In this document: positions 53,364-62,888 of the stretch, in pieces
Layout of the letters: each line of letters opens with the position of its first letter
Position numbering within the stretch: the stretch's first letter is position 1
DNA from: Anodontia alba
Taxonomy: Eukaryota > Mollusca > Bivalvia > Lucinida > Lucinidae
NCBI GenBank assembly: GCA_964016985.1
Contig: OZ024824.1
Span: forward strand, 46,173,168 to 46,237,167
Length of the DNA: 64,000 nt
Direction: 5' to 3'
Translations under genes and position numbers: made by a program
The notes under the pieces: model-generated
Databases searched by the model: none
Told to the model about the DNA's origin: nothing
Seen by the model: only the letters and a program-made list of their open reading frames with translations

Positions 53364-53531
53364 ATTTCTTATCAAACTTCATCATAATCTGTACAGGTGG
53401 TAGAGTGAAGGGTGGGGGAGGTAGCAGATGTGGGTAGGGAAAGTGGGGGCAGCTTTGGTTATTTACACCAGTTTTTCCTTTCTTTGTTTCCTTCTTTAGA
53501 CAATTTCAGAGAATCAGTAATAGATTGGTTA

Positions 53532-53739
53532 CCCTTGTCCTGCTGAATCTGGATATACCCTGCCTTGGCAAACAGTGTAGATCCAGATCAGTTGGCTTCT
53601 GAAGAAGCCAAATGATCTGGATCTGCACTGTTTGCCATCAAGTATGTGAATCTATATCACCAAACTTGATCAAGTAATCTGATTGGCTGTGAAAATTAGA
53701 AATGGGTGTGGCTTCTTAATTTATTCAGCAGGTCAAGGG
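53532..53739. repeat. CCCTTGTCCTGCTGAA MITE, copy 1
   Basis: Ends CCCTTGTCCTGCTGAAT and ATTCAGCAGGTCAAGGG. Core palindrome GGCAAACAGTGTAGATCCAG / CTGGATCTGCACTGTTTGCC with a TTCTGAAGAAG turn. The flanking TTAA is mutated (TTAC, TTGA). Confidence 0.85.
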
Positions 53740-55195
53740 TTGACAATTATGCCAGTACTAAATGACTGATTTCAATGAGGGAAGGGGGAGGTCACCCATT
53801 GATATATGTTTTAAATGTGCCTAAGCTATTTGTTTTCCTCACTATAATTTTATCAGTTTCATTTCAAATACTTAGATTGTCAGGTATATGTAGTTGTTTT
53901 GCGTCAGAAGAAATCAAATATTTATGATACTATATTTTCTATTGGCTTTCCTACTGACTTTGAGTTTCAAGAGTGAAATAAAATTGACAGTTAGGTGTCA
54001 ACTACCTACAAGTGTTTCAAGTATTATTTTTCACTACATGAACCATTAGTCCTATGATTATTTTATTAATTTATTACCCTGTAATTTAGTAAAGTGTCCC
54101 TTGTCTGACAGATGATGACTTAGCTGCTACCTGTATTATTATATTAGCTTGTAAGTTATTATTCCTTTGATCCCTTTATTTTGGCCCCTTTCATATTATC
54201 GTAATCTCAATTATTTGTATTTTGGAACTTTTTTAACCATTATTTTTTTACCTCAATTTACAGTATTGTTTATCTATTTTACATTGTTAATCAATTTTAA
54301 CTGAGAAAAAATTACCTATCATATATACTGCACCTTAAATAGCAGACAGCATTTCAAAGTATTTTCTTCTTGTTATTCCTGCAAAAATGCACAAAATGTC
54401 AAACTCGATCTTCTAGGTTAAAGACAATTCATTTGCATAAAAAAAACAAATCTGAATCCCCCTCCTCAAGCAATGTTCCGATCAAACTAGGTACAAATCA
54501 CTTGTTTTAAATCAGAGTATCACATTTAAAAAGTGTGGATAGATGCATGGACAGATGGGCAAAAAGTGATTGATCTCCGCAACTTCAGGTCAGTGTAGAC
54601 TCAGATCATATGCAGACTGATCAAAGTCTATCTGTTGACAAGTAGAATGTATGGACTATAAACATTCTATGTGAATGTGCAGAGAGATGTGCTGGCTGAT
54701 CTGGGTATGTTTTAGCTGCATATGTCATAAGAATGATTTCTTCTTGGAAGGGCTCATATATAAGAAAAAAAAAAAGAACAAGAGTTCCACATATACCTGT
54801 ATACTCAACGCAGTATCCCTAGGCAGATCATCTACAGGTATAAACTAAAGGAAAAGAAAAAATAATCTGTTGCTGCTTGACCTCTGAAGTTGTTATAATT
54901 TCTACCACAACATTTGATCTGATTACAATAATAGGATGACCAATGTCCAAGATTAGTTCTGACCCACACCTGTTTATCTACTAATATGTTTACAATGAAA
55001 TCATAATAGCATTGTTACTCAAAGAGAGCTGAAGGATTAAATAGATAATAATGGATAATAGGAGAAACTACCACTGTCACCCACACTAATACAACTGTAA
55101 ACAATGGTCACCCTGTCAGGTTAATGAATTTGGAAAAAAAAGTGAGACCTAATGCACTACAAGTATATAATAAGGACAATAGGACCATCTCTGTA
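53740..55195. other. Mostly unique, no gene seen
   Basis: Old fragments of GATCAG-type cores near 54590-54715 (GTGTAGACTCAGATCATATG). A 'gcaNttcaaagtattttcttcttg' piece near 54350. No exon supported. Confidence 0.45.
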
Positions 55196-55199
55196 ACCA

Positions 55200-55445
55200 C
55201 TCAGCGGGTAAAATTTTCAGCAGATGACATATCGAAATATTTTTTCTTCTTTTTGCCAGAAAACAGGATTTGACATTTCATGCAAATTGTCTCCAATGTA
55301 GATAATTTACATGAAATGTCAAATCCTGTTTTCTGGGTAAAATAAGAAAAATATTACCAATCTGTTGTCATCTCAATTATGAGTTGGAGTTTTACAGCCC
55401 AGTCAGCTTGTCTGCTGAATTAGCCCAATGAATGGCAAAGGTTAA
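55200..55445. repeat. GACATTTCATGC-superfamily MITE with SINE scrap
   Basis: CAGCGGGTAAAATTTTCAGC left end. Stem GATTTGACATTTCATGCAAAT / ATTTACATGAAATGTCAAAT and CCAGAAAACAGG/CCTGTTTTCTGG. The right end is broken after TGTTGTCATCT by about 35 bases containing GAGTTTTACAGCCCAGTCAG (a SINE tail) and resumes TCTGCTGAATTAGCCC. Confidence 0.7.
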
Positions 55446-56020
55446 TATGGCACAACCTCCGCTAAAGGTCGCTCATCTCCATAACAGCCATTATCCTATA
55501 ACCCTATAACAGCCACTTGTCTGCCATCCCAAAGCACAGTTTTACTATATACCATATTTATTCTAATATATGTCGTGGGGGTTTGCAATTCATTGTTGCT
55601 AAAATGACAGTATTGAGTCCAAAATTTGGCCAAAAATAAGATACTGTGATGGCCTAAACTCAAGTTTGCATGTGTTTAGTAATGTTTATCTCCTAGAAAA
55701 GTAGTATGGGGGCATTTGTTAGGGAGGGGGCTTATATTAGAATAAATATGGTATTTGTACTGACTCAAAAAAGAAATGCAATGCTTCTGAACTGCAAAGG
55801 AACGTAAGATTAATACATTATCTTTTTCCTACTGAAATTAAAATTTATCTACATCCTATATGTGTAGGTTCACAATTTTTTTGCAAGTATACTTTATACT
55901 GAGGAATAAACAATTAAAGTATACCCTCACTTGTTCATATACATGCAGGTTTTACACAATAGGTCAGTTTTACAATCATAAGACCATTTAGCAGTGTTGT
56001 GTTTCTTTTTAGAGGAGTGC
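55446..56020. other. Decayed repeats, no gene
   Basis: 'ataacagccaNttNtcNNataaccctataacagccacttgtc' is a short local duplication. The 55678 phrase duplicates 52905. Nothing coding. Confidence 0.45.
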
Positions 56021-56021
56021 G

Positions 56022-56023
<2 letters not shown>

Positions 56024-56070
<47 letters not shown>

Positions 56071-56092
56071 GTGGGGAGGTGGGGGGGGGGGG
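56024..56092. repeat. GT microsatellite and G tract
   Basis: (GT)n to about 56059, then GTGGGGAGG and nine or more G (56082-56091). Confidence 0.9.
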
Positions 56093-56110
56093 TGGAGTGG
56101 GGCAGTATAT

Positions 56111-56331
56111 TTAACCATTTAGCCATCTCCCTCCAGCAGCCATGCTGAATACATTAAGATGCCATGCCCACTTCTAATTGGCAGCCAATCAGATTACTTC
56201 ATCCTGGTTGTTGTGTTGATACAAATTCACACACTTAATGGCAAACAGTGCAGATCCAGATCAGAAGCCAACTGATCTGGATGTACACCGTTTGTAAAGG
56301 CAGGGCATATCCAGGTTCAGCAGGACCAGGA
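56111..56331. repeat. CCCTTGTCCTGCTGAA MITE, copy 2, inverted
   Basis: Right end GGTTCAGCAGGACCAGGA then TTAA (56332-56335). Core GGCAAACAGTGCAGATCCAG / CTGGATGTACACCGTTTG. Left end diverged (CAGCAGCCATGCTGAATACATT). Orientation opposite to copy 1. Confidence 0.75.
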
Positions 56332-56399
56332 TTAAGAGTGGTTGGTGTAGAGCAGTACGACGCAGTAGCAATGTATATTCAGTGGTTCTGCAATGAAAG

Positions 56400-56742
56400 C
56401 ATTTCTTCTCACTGTGTTTGATGTGCAACACATAAAAAGGGACTTTTATTCTATATGCAAACAGCAATGCCCAAATCAGCATACACATCAATACAATCTG
56501 ATCAGGCCTTGTCTGTTTGATTCTGAGAGCAATTAAGGGCCAGATCAGAAAAAGCACAGAACACACTAAGAAAACAGTGTAGACCCAGATCAAACTCCTC
56601 CTTTATTTGAACTTGGTCTGATTTCCTTTCTATGATAGTATTAGAGACACATCTTCAGGAAGTCAAATGATTTGTACACATGTTAGGATAACCAAATGGT
56701 AAGAACTTAAAGTGTCTGCCTATAGTAATTTGTTTTCTGACT
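56400..56742. other. Decayed palindrome words only
   Basis: ATCAGCATACACATCAATAC / AATCTGATCAGGCC and AAACAGTGTAGACCCAGATC recall MITE cores. The minus-strand frame across here is built from them. Confidence 0.45.
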
Positions 56743-56958
56743 GACTAAAAGAGCTAATCACAACTGCAGTAGATGACTTTATTTATTTATTTATATACTT
56801 GTTTATTTATTTATTTATTTTTTATTTTTCAGAGAAAATCAGATTTGACATTTCATGTGAATTATCTGCTAAGCAGACAATGCACAAGAAATGTCATCTT
56901 ATTTTCTATGAAATATTTAAAATGTCATCTTCTACAATTATACATAGCATTTTAAGGA
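56743..56958. repeat. CTAAAAGAGC MITE (CCCTTAAAGC family)
   Basis: GAGCTAATCACAACTGCAGTAG at left, GATTTGACATTTCATGTGAAT stem with CTGCTAAGCAG turn, ATACATAGCATTTTAAGG at right. A (TTTA)n tract lies inside the left arm (56780-56825). Confidence 0.75.
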
Positions 56959-56991
56959 TTTATTAATATCTGTATCACAATATAGTTTCTA

Positions 56992-57264
56992 TTAACCACC
57001 TTTGAAATCTCTGAAAATTTCACTAATTTTGTCCTGTTTATGATAAGCTGCCAGCATAGTCAGCAATAAATCAGAGTTCCACAGTTTCCCTATCAACATC
57101 ACAACCAGTTCCCAATACCTACGCAGACTCCTGCAGTTACCAACAACTTCGGAGCTTACAACAACATTGTCACACTCTTCTCTGTCAATACAAGCACTCT
57201 TATTAAAACAGCAACAGATGCCTTCAACAATTTCTCTCTTAGTAAAACGGAAGCCAATTTTCAT
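56992..57264 (-). CDS. Unrecognised 90-codon frame, probable host exon
   Basis: ATG at 57262-57264 (MKIGFRFTKREIVEGICC) to TAA at 56992. The sequence is unlike any repeat in the window, balanced, and predicted helical: CIDREECDNVVV, then YWELVVMLIGKLWNSDLL and MLAAYHKQDKISEIF. A possible donor (AAAG then GTGGTT) lies just before the stop and an acceptor (GTTATCAG) two bases before the ATG, so it may be an internal exon. The pattern (Glu-rich helix, then Trp/Leu helices) reminds me of death-fold domains such as CARD, but that is an impression, not an identification. An in-frame stop lies at 57286. Confidence 0.4.
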   Translation of the reverse strand: MKIGFRFTKREIVEGICCCFNKSACIDREECDNVVVSSEVVGNCRSLRRYWELVVMLIGKLWNSDLLLTMLAAYHKQDKISEIFRDFKGG

Positions 57265-57399
57265 TTCTGATAACGTTTCCCGGGGTTACTAATGCAGCAA
57301 ATTTCCCCACTCCAAGTCACGGATGCTTATGAGAGTCTTTAGTAAGGTTTTGTGGTAAACCTTTTACAGAAGTGATATTGGATTATTAAACTATTAGAG

Positions 57400-57585
57400 C
57401 ACTTTTCACAAAATTACCAGACAACAAATTTGTGATATTTTTCTTTTTTTTCTGAGAAAATATGGCCTGACATTTTGTGTGGAGACAATTCACATGAAAT
57501 GGTAAACCCTATTTTTGTTGAATAAAAAAAAATAATAAGAAATTATAGAATGTTGTCTGTTGATACCATATTGGTATTTGGCATT
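57400..57585. repeat. MITE remnant
   Basis: 'attagagcacttttcacaaaat', GACATTTTGTGTGGAGACAA / TTCACATGAAATGGTAAACC, 'atgttgtctgttgataccat'. Decayed member of the same superfamily. Confidence 0.55.
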
Positions 57586-57587
57586 GT

Positions 57588-57762
57588 AACAGTCTTTTAA
57601 AGAACCAAACAAAATTGTAGCAGACAACATTCTAATTTTTATTATTGTCTCAGAGAAAATAAGGTTTGACAGTTCATGGGCAGAAGATTTGCATGAAATG
57701 CCACCTTATTTTTCATGAGAATTAATAAAAGAATCAGACTGCCATCTGCTGCAATGGTGATT
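57588..57762. repeat. CTTTTAAAGAACC MITE (CCCTTAAAGC family)
   Basis: AACAAAATTGTAGCAGACAAC, GGTTTGACAGTTCATG / CATGAAATGCCACC, GCCATCTGCTGCAATGGTGA. Confidence 0.7.
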
Positions 57763-57800
57763 GAAAACCAACATGCTTCCATATGTAATTACTGTATTAA

Positions 57801-57997
57801 CTCTTTGCATGCTGGGTAATTTTGCATGCTTTTTTGTCGTCTGTGGAATCTTTTTAAATTAACTTCCTTCAAAAACATCTTTCAGGAATACCATCAGAAT
57901 GTCAAACAGTTTGGATCCAGATCAGGCCTGATCTGGGTCCAAACTGTTTGCAAAGTTCATCAGCAGATGACAAAAGTCGCCACTAGTGGGGAAAGAG
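57801..57997. repeat. CTCTTTGCATGCTGGG MITE, copy 1
   Basis: 197 bases between TTAA 57797-57800 and 57998-58001. Ends CTCTTTGCATGCTGGG and CTAGTGGGGAAAGAG. Core ACAGTTTGGATCCAGATCAG / CTGATCTGGGTCCAAACTGT, a near-perfect palindrome of about 40 bases (57905-57950). Confidence 0.88.
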
Positions 57998-58064
57998 TTA
58001 ACACTAAATATATTTGGAAATATTAACTTTTTACTATACTTGAACTACTCTTTTCTACAAGTCC

Positions 58065-58350
58065 TGGGTGACATTACGAAAACATGACTATTCATATATA
58101 TAGAAGATCTCACCTTCAAAAATTCAAAAATTTTCAGATAAAAACCCCGATATTTTTCATATTTCTGCACAAAACAAAGATTGTGGGTACTCGTTAGAAC
58201 TGCCTCAGTGAGGCAGTTCTAACTAGTACCCACAATCTATGTTATTTAGAAAAATAAGAAAAATAATGTATACCCCTGTAAACCCCAGTTTTATTATATA
58301 AAAGTGGGGTTGAATGGGGGTCAGATTTATATAGGCATGTTTTCTGATGG
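58065..58350. repeat. 'GGGTACTCGTTAGAAC' MITE, near complete, inverted relative to 22.5 kb
   Basis: Left end ATTACGAAAACATG. Core TTGTGGGTACTCGTTAGAAC / GTTCTAACTAGTACCCACAA (58167-58226) around TGCCTCAGTGAGGCA. Right part AACCCCAGTTTTATTATATA and GGCATGTTTTCTGATG. Confidence 0.82.
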
Positions 58351-58504
58351 AAGTGATGGGTTTTCAGGGTGTATTTCACCTGAAATGCCCCAAGTCTGAC
58401 TACTCTGTCCTGATTGTCAGAATACCTAGGATAAATAGGTTAGCGAAGATCCAGACCAGCTTCATGTTTCTATGGAGGTTCAGGTCAGGTAACATAAACA
58501 TACC

Positions 58505-58710
58505 ATATTTACCTTAAATATTGTTACCATACCTGTCCTAAAATTTGAATGTGCAATATTCCTACCTGTTGATGTGTCTTAAGTGCTGGATAAGAGGCAA
58601 ACAGTACATACCCTGATCAGACCTCATATTCCATGGCATTCTGATCTGGGTGTACTCTGTTTGCTCAGGCCTGTCTGTGCCAATAATTAGGTTAATATGG
58701 TATAAAAAAT
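58505..58710. repeat. 'GCTGGATGAGTGGC' family MITE
   Basis: CCTAAAATTTGAATGTGC, TGCTGGATAAGAGGC, AAACAGTACATACCCTGATC / GATCTGGGTGTACTCTGTTT (58598-58663). Relative of 48955-49195. Confidence 0.7.
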
Positions 58711-58795
58711 GGATGTATAGACTAAAAACCATCAACCCTGACAAGACTTTGGTGATGCACATTATGGTCTAGGTCTTCAATGTTTTTATATACCA

Positions 58796-59041
58796 TTAGA
58801 TAGGCAATGCATGAAAAGGGCCCTGATGCAATTTGCAGACAATGTAGGTCCAGATCAGCGTACACATCTGTGCAGTCTAATCTGGGCATTTTATTGTTCA
58901 TCTACATACTACAGTATCCACTGCTTCTGTAAGCGGGCAAAAAATTAAGGCCTTAATCAGCCTGCACAATGCACAGGCTGCTCAAGTCCTGCATTGTCTG
59001 CAATTCGCATAAGGGTCCTTTTTAAGCATTGCTCAAATCTA
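58796..59041. repeat. MITE with ~45-base inverted ends
   Basis: Left TTAGATAGGCAATGCATG..AAAAGGGCCCTGATGC; right, in inverse, TTAGATTTGAGCAATGC..AAAAGGACCCTTATGC. Both are followed by CAATTTGCAGACAATG or CGAATTGCAGACAATG. The inner part has CAGATCAGCG and GCCTGCACAATGCACAGGC hairpins. Its right end abuts the candidate exon at 59039. Confidence 0.75.
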
Positions 59042-59137
59042 ACTGGGCAAACATGATAGGGGCTTTTTTCTCATGCTGTAACTCATGGTTTCGCCATCTC
59101 TTTCATGCGGCTTTGTATCGCCTCCAAATCTTATTTT
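59039..59137 (-). CDS. Candidate exon C of a minus-strand host gene
   Basis: Follows a strong acceptor (polypyrimidine ..AACCCTTTACCACAG, 59138-59155). The only open frame starts in phase 0, matching the end of exon B at 61590. It reads KIRFGGDTKPHERDGETMSY and then Lys/Pro residues to a stop at 59039, 32 codons in all. The last 5-6 codons lie in a MITE end. A weak donor there (CCCA then GTTAGA) would join in phase to the 56992-57264 frame. It may be internal, terminal, or chance. Role unknown. Confidence 0.3.
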   Translation of the reverse strand, partial: KIRFGGDTKPHERDGETMSYSMRKKPLSCLPS

Positions 59138-59384
59138 CTGTGGTAAAGGGTTGGGTAGAAACTCATCTCTTATCTGCCAGTTTTGCCTTCAGCATGCTAG
59201 GAGCTTAAAAACAATACTGCCAGGGACATTTCAAAAGCCTGTCTTAAAATGACATTATCAGCATCTGTGGTCAATTAGTGGGATAAAACTATTACTGAAA
59301 ATGCTTGATGGTTAATACTTGTTCAATAGAAAACTATGATTGCCATATAAGTCTAGATAGGGCACTTTTCTCAACAAAAAGTAT

Positions 59385-59505
59385 GGATATTTCCTTATTT
59401 TCAACACAAAAGTGTGTTGTGGATAATCATTAGAAGCACCTCAGTGAGACACTTGTAATGGGTACCCACAACATATGTTTTTGTGGAGAAATCAGAAAAC
59501 TATGT
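59385..59505. repeat. 'GGGTACTCATTAGAA' MITE core
   Basis: GTGTGTTGTGGATAATCATTAG / TAATGGGTACCCACAACATATG around CACCTCAGTGAGACAC. Relative of 42045-42200. Confidence 0.7.
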
Positions 59506-59633
59506 ATGTGGATACCCAGTTATGTAGAGCTCTGACTGACCAACAACATGAGCAAAGAGCCTGTATAACTCATGTAAGTGATGATGGCTCAGTGATCAAT
59601 CTTCAACATTTACACAGTCTGATCAAGGCTTAA

Positions 59634-59835
59634 CCCTTAAAGCGCCAAGCAAAATTTTGTAGCAGACGACATTCATTTTTTTTTTTTCAGAGAAAAACAG
59701 GTCTTGACATTTCATGTGAATCATCTGCCAAAAAGACAATTCACATGAAATGTCAAGACTTGTTTTCTCTGAAAAATGAAAAAACAATAAAAAAAAAAAA
59801 TGTTGTCTGCTGCAGTTGTGATTGGTGCTTTAATC
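59634..59835. repeat. CCCTTAAAGCGCC MITE
   Basis: TTAA at 59630-59633. Ends CCCTTAAAGCGCCAAGC and GTTGTGATTGGTGCTTTAA (last few bases lost). Stem TCTTGACATTTCATGTGAAT / ATTCACATGAAATGTCAAGA is perfect over more than 20 bases, extended by AGAGAAAAACAGG/CTTGTTTTCTCT. Confidence 0.85.
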
Positions 59836-60094
59836 ACTAGATATTGTAGAATATGCTGACAAACAGAAACAGAAAGACAGAATCCGATGGCACCCAACCC
59901 CTTCCCCTTTCCATATCTCTGATCAGGCATGTATGAACTGTGCATACACAGACCAGACTGCACACATGCACAGTCTGTACAGAGAAGATACAGTTTAGCA
60001 AGACAATGTTTGGACCTTGTAGCATTTCAAAACCTTGACCAGACTGCACAAATGCCCAAAGATCCCCTTTCCCCTGACAGGGATGTTTAAACCT

Positions 60095-60295
60095 TTAGCA
60101 CTCTCTTGGCGACTTCATCAGATGACAAATTGGTGATACTTTTCTTATTTTTCCCAGAAAATTAGATTTGACATTTCATGCAAATGATCTTGGGAGACAA
60201 TCTGCATGAAATGTCTAAACATATTTCCTGGGAAAAATTGGATATATTTCGAACTGCTGACTGCTGAATTTTTTACCTAGCAAACCAAGCATTAA
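60095..60295. repeat. GACATTTCATGC-superfamily MITE
   Basis: TTTAGCACTCTCTTGGCGAC and CAGATGACAAATTGGTGATA at left; ATTTGACATTTCATGCAAAT / ATCTGCATGAAATGTCTAAA stem; CTGCTGAATTTTTTACCTAGC at right. A GATCAG-type hairpin precedes it (59930-60050). Confidence 0.7.
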
Positions 60296-60494
60296 TATCA
60301 TCATTTAAAAATTCTTTTAAAAAATATAAACCTCTTAAAACTTATAATCCTCAAGAGAGAAAAAGAATTACAAAAAACACACACAAAAAAACAACACAAA
60401 TAGTCAACACATTTAGACAACTGATACTGTCATGGTTTCCAGCAATACTAAATGTTTTCTAAATACTACATGTATCTGTAATGCAAAAGTTTAA

Positions 60495-60689
60495 CTCTTT
60501 CCCTGCTTGTGATGACTTTTGTTATCTGCTGATAACCTTTGCAAACAGTCTGGACCCAGATCAGACCCAACAAAATGTCTGGCCTGATCTGGATCCAAAC
60601 TGTTTGACACTGATGTTATTCCTAATTAATTTTAAAAAAAAATCCACAGACCATAAAAAAGCATGCATAATTACCCAGCATGCAAAGAG
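60495..60689. repeat. CTCTTTGCATGCTGGG MITE, copy 2, inverted
   Basis: TTAA at 60491-60494 and TTAG at 60690-60693. Ends CTCTTTCCCTGC and CCCAGCATGCAAAGAG. Core AAACAGTCTGGACCCAGATC / GATCTGGATCCAAACTGTTT. Opposite orientation to 57801-57997. Confidence 0.85.
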
Positions 60690-60779
60690 TTAGAATATAT
60701 CAAAGGTATTTAAAACTGTTAAAATTCAACCACTGTAACTTAACATGAAATAAAGACCTGTGAGGTTATTAAATATATT

Positions 60780-60945
60780 TAGCATGCTGGCTAAAATTTC
60801 AGCAGATGACTTTTTAAAATATTTTTTTTTATTTTTCCCAGAACACAGGCTTTGACATTTCAAAACCTATTTTCAGGGAAATATAAAAAAAAAATATCAT
60901 CAATTTGTCATCTGCTAAATTTGCCCATAAAGTGTAAAGGTAAAT
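60780..60945. repeat. GACATTTCATGC-superfamily MITE, stem deleted
   Basis: AAAATTTCAGCAGATGAC left; GGCTTTGACATTTCAAAACC where the loop is deleted; CATCTGCTAAATTTGCCC right. Confidence 0.65.
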
Positions 60946-61264
60946 ATTATCCTAATTGTCTCTACTGGGTGAGGGTAATTGTGCAAAAATGATGAGTTTA
61001 ACTGCTATGACCAAACAACATGGCCTTCCATTCATGAAATTTATACGGAATACAGTCAGGTTATATGGCAGTTGTATGCTTGACATAGTGGGGGGCAATA
61101 CAGAAACATAAGCATTATGATAAAAGAAAACTTATCTTGAAATCAACAAGCTAAAACAATAGAAATTGCTCCAAGGTGTCGAACATGTCAACAATGACTT
61201 AAGGAGTTTTCAGGACCAAAGTTTGATCCTCAGAGGAGCTATTTTAGCATATAATAATTCTAAT

Positions 61265-61440
61265 GAGCGATATCGAACCTCTGAATCGCACCTTCTTGTG
61301 GCTTAATGGACTATATACACAAACGAGTTGCCTATTAAAAAATATCGAAGTTCCAAATCGCAACTTCTAATGTTACTTTATTCAAAACAAATAATTATTC
61401 AAGAATATCGAAGTTCTGAATCGAGGTTATGAATAATATT
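61265..61440. repeat. Three TATCGAAGTTCTGAATCG motifs spaced 72-73 bases
   Basis: ATATCGAACCTCTGAATCGC (61270), ATATCGAAGTTCCAAATCGC (61342) and ATATCGAAGTTCTGAATCGA (61415). Each is an imperfect palindrome followed by a variable AT-rich spacer. Regular spacing suggests a decayed tandem repeat. The stretch 60946-61264 before it shows nothing. Confidence 0.7.
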
Positions 61441-61589
61441 TTCTCAAAATATCATGGCAGCCATAATTCAGTTAAAGACAAGTGTATCAGATGCATGAAT
61501 ACATCAAAACTGAGAGAAACAATTTATTGTACGATAAGATATATATGTTGTTCTCTGTTTGACTTGGAGATACACTACCCCCTACTCAC

Positions 61590-61685
61590 TCCAGGGTCGT
61601 CCACCTGTCGAATATCTTTTAGCCTCATCTTCAGGTTAACGGCAAATGTCCCTTTCTTACAGCCACAGAAAACTGGCTTACCATA
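61590..61685 (-). CDS. Candidate exon B of a minus-strand host gene
   Basis: Exactly 96 bases between an acceptor (TTTCACCATCAG, 61686-61697) and an excellent donor (GTGAGT, 61584-61589). It is open in only one frame, phase 0 at both ends. Reads YGKPVFCGCKKGTFAVNLKM and RLKDIRQVDDPG. Joined to exon A the reading frame is continuous. The unit is not part of any repeat and lies between MITEs. The joined sequence has the look of a beta-rich signalling domain, and I wonder about the CABIT fold of THEMIS/GAREM-type adaptors (pattern: Leu..Phe-Pro..Val, then Pro-hydrophobic, then Gly..hydrophobic-Pro/Leu), but this is a guess. Confidence 0.5.
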
Positions 61686-61752
61686 CTGATGGTGAAATGA
61701 GCAGATGACAAATGAGTGATGGATATCTATCATATTTATTGAAACACCTTAA

Positions 61753-61958
61753 CTCTTGTCCTGCTGAATAAATTAAGATGCCACACCCATTTCTAATTTT
61801 CAGCCAAACAGATTACTAGATCCAGGGTGTTGGTATAAATTCACATACTTAATAGCAAACAGTGCAGATCCAGATCAGTTGGCTTCTTCAGAAGCCAACT
61901 GATCTGGATCTATGCTGTTTGCAAAGGCAGGGTAGTTCCGGGTTCAGCAGGACAAGGG
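61753..61958. repeat. CTCTTGTCCTGCTGAA MITE, copy 3, inverted
   Basis: 206 bases between TTAA 61749-61752 and 61959-61962. Ends CTCTTGTCCTGCTGAATAA and GGTTCAGCAGGACAAGGG. The core GATCCAGATCAGTTGGCTTC / GAAGCCAACTGATCTGGATC is a perfect palindrome of 40 bases (61867-61911 region). Confidence 0.9.
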
Positions 61959-62021
61959 TTAATTCCTTATCAGACCCAAAAACTGGACAAATCCATTTTA
62001 CTATCTGCTGATACATCTTAA

Positions 62022-62650
62022 CTCTGGTCATGCTGAACCAGGATATGCCTTGCCTTTGCAAACAGTGTAGATCTAGATCAGTTGGCTTCTGAACAGATCT
62101 GGATACTACTACTATTCAGATTCTTAATGCTACCAGGAAACTGAGTCACATAGAGGTGGCGCAAGAAAATCCGGATTAGTTTTACTGGACTCCTGGTTTG
62201 GCTTAAAACAGGCCTAGTTATAGTTTCTAACTACAATACCTCACCCAGACACCGTGCATGTAAACAGTTGTCCAGTCTGTAAGATGCAGAATTTTGAGCG
62301 TTGACCTAAAATACAGATCTGGATCTGCACTATTTGTCATAAAGTATGTGAATTTGTATAAAAAAATCTGGATCAAGTAATCAGATTGGCTGAAAATTTG
62401 AAGTGGAAATGTCATTTTAACCCTTGTCCTGCTGAACCTGGATGTACCCTGTCTTTGCAAACAGTGTAGATCCAGATCAGCTGGCTTCACAGAAGCCAAC
62501 TGATCTGGATCTGCACTGTTTGCCATTAAGAATATGAATTTATAGCAACAATTCAGATCAAGCAATCTGATTGGCTGAAAATTAGAAGTAGGCGTGGCAT
62601 CTTAATTTATTCAGCAGGACAAGGGTTAATTTATTCAGCATGGCAAGGAT
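62022..62650. repeat. Outer CTCTGGTCATGCTGAA MITE, copy 4, doubly interrupted
   Basis: TTAA at 62018-62021. The left part runs to ACAGATCTGGATAC (about 62105). About 200 bases of other sequence follow (62106-62305), then it resumes ATCTGGATCTGCACTATTTG to the subterminal TTAA (62417-62420). There a sister copy is inserted (62421-62625), and the end TTTATTCAGCATGGCAAGG follows at 62630-62647. Confidence 0.8.
62421..62625. repeat. CCCTTGTCCTGCTGAA MITE, copy 5, nested in copy 4
   Basis: 205 bases with perfect 16-base inverted ends CCCTTGTCCTGCTGAA / TTCAGCAGGACAAGGG. TTAA is on both sides (62417-62420, 62626-62629). Core intact. It sits in the TTAA that the family itself carries near its right end (CTTAATTTATTCAGCA). 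Confidence 0.92.
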
Positions 62651-62870
62651 AAAAACTGCTGGATGAGTGGCAAGCAGAGCAGATCCTGATCAGATACTGC
62701 ATTCTGTAGTGTTCAGTCCCTCAGGCCTGGCTGTCTGAATACTTCAGGTAAATGCGGTATTTGTTTTTGCATGAAAAAAAGGGCTTGACATTTTATGCAA
62801 ATCATCTCTTAAGGAGAAAATTTGTTTGTAAAGTCAAGCCCTATTTTCAGGGAAAATTAAAACAGTTATA
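62650..62870. repeat. Two MITE remnants
   Basis: 62650-62765: AACTGCTGGATGAGTGGC and AGATCCTGATCAGATACTGC ('GCTGGATGAGTGGC' family). 62765-62870: GGGCTTGACATTTTATGCAAAT with a decayed inverse TTTGTTTGTAAAGTCAAGCCC. Confidence 0.6.
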
Positions 62871-62888
62871 AAACCAAGCAATAATTAA

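Noticed and set aside
56261..56593. 110-codon minus-strand frame
   Set aside because: Spans a MITE end and decayed palindrome words; not a conserved protein.
61429..61689. 86-codon plus-strand frame
   Set aside because: Overlaps the minus-strand exon B, whose splice sites and phase fit better.
62227..62565. 112-codon minus-strand frame containing NSADPDQL-like repeats
   Set aside because: It is translated MITE palindrome; such strings recur wherever this MITE family is present.
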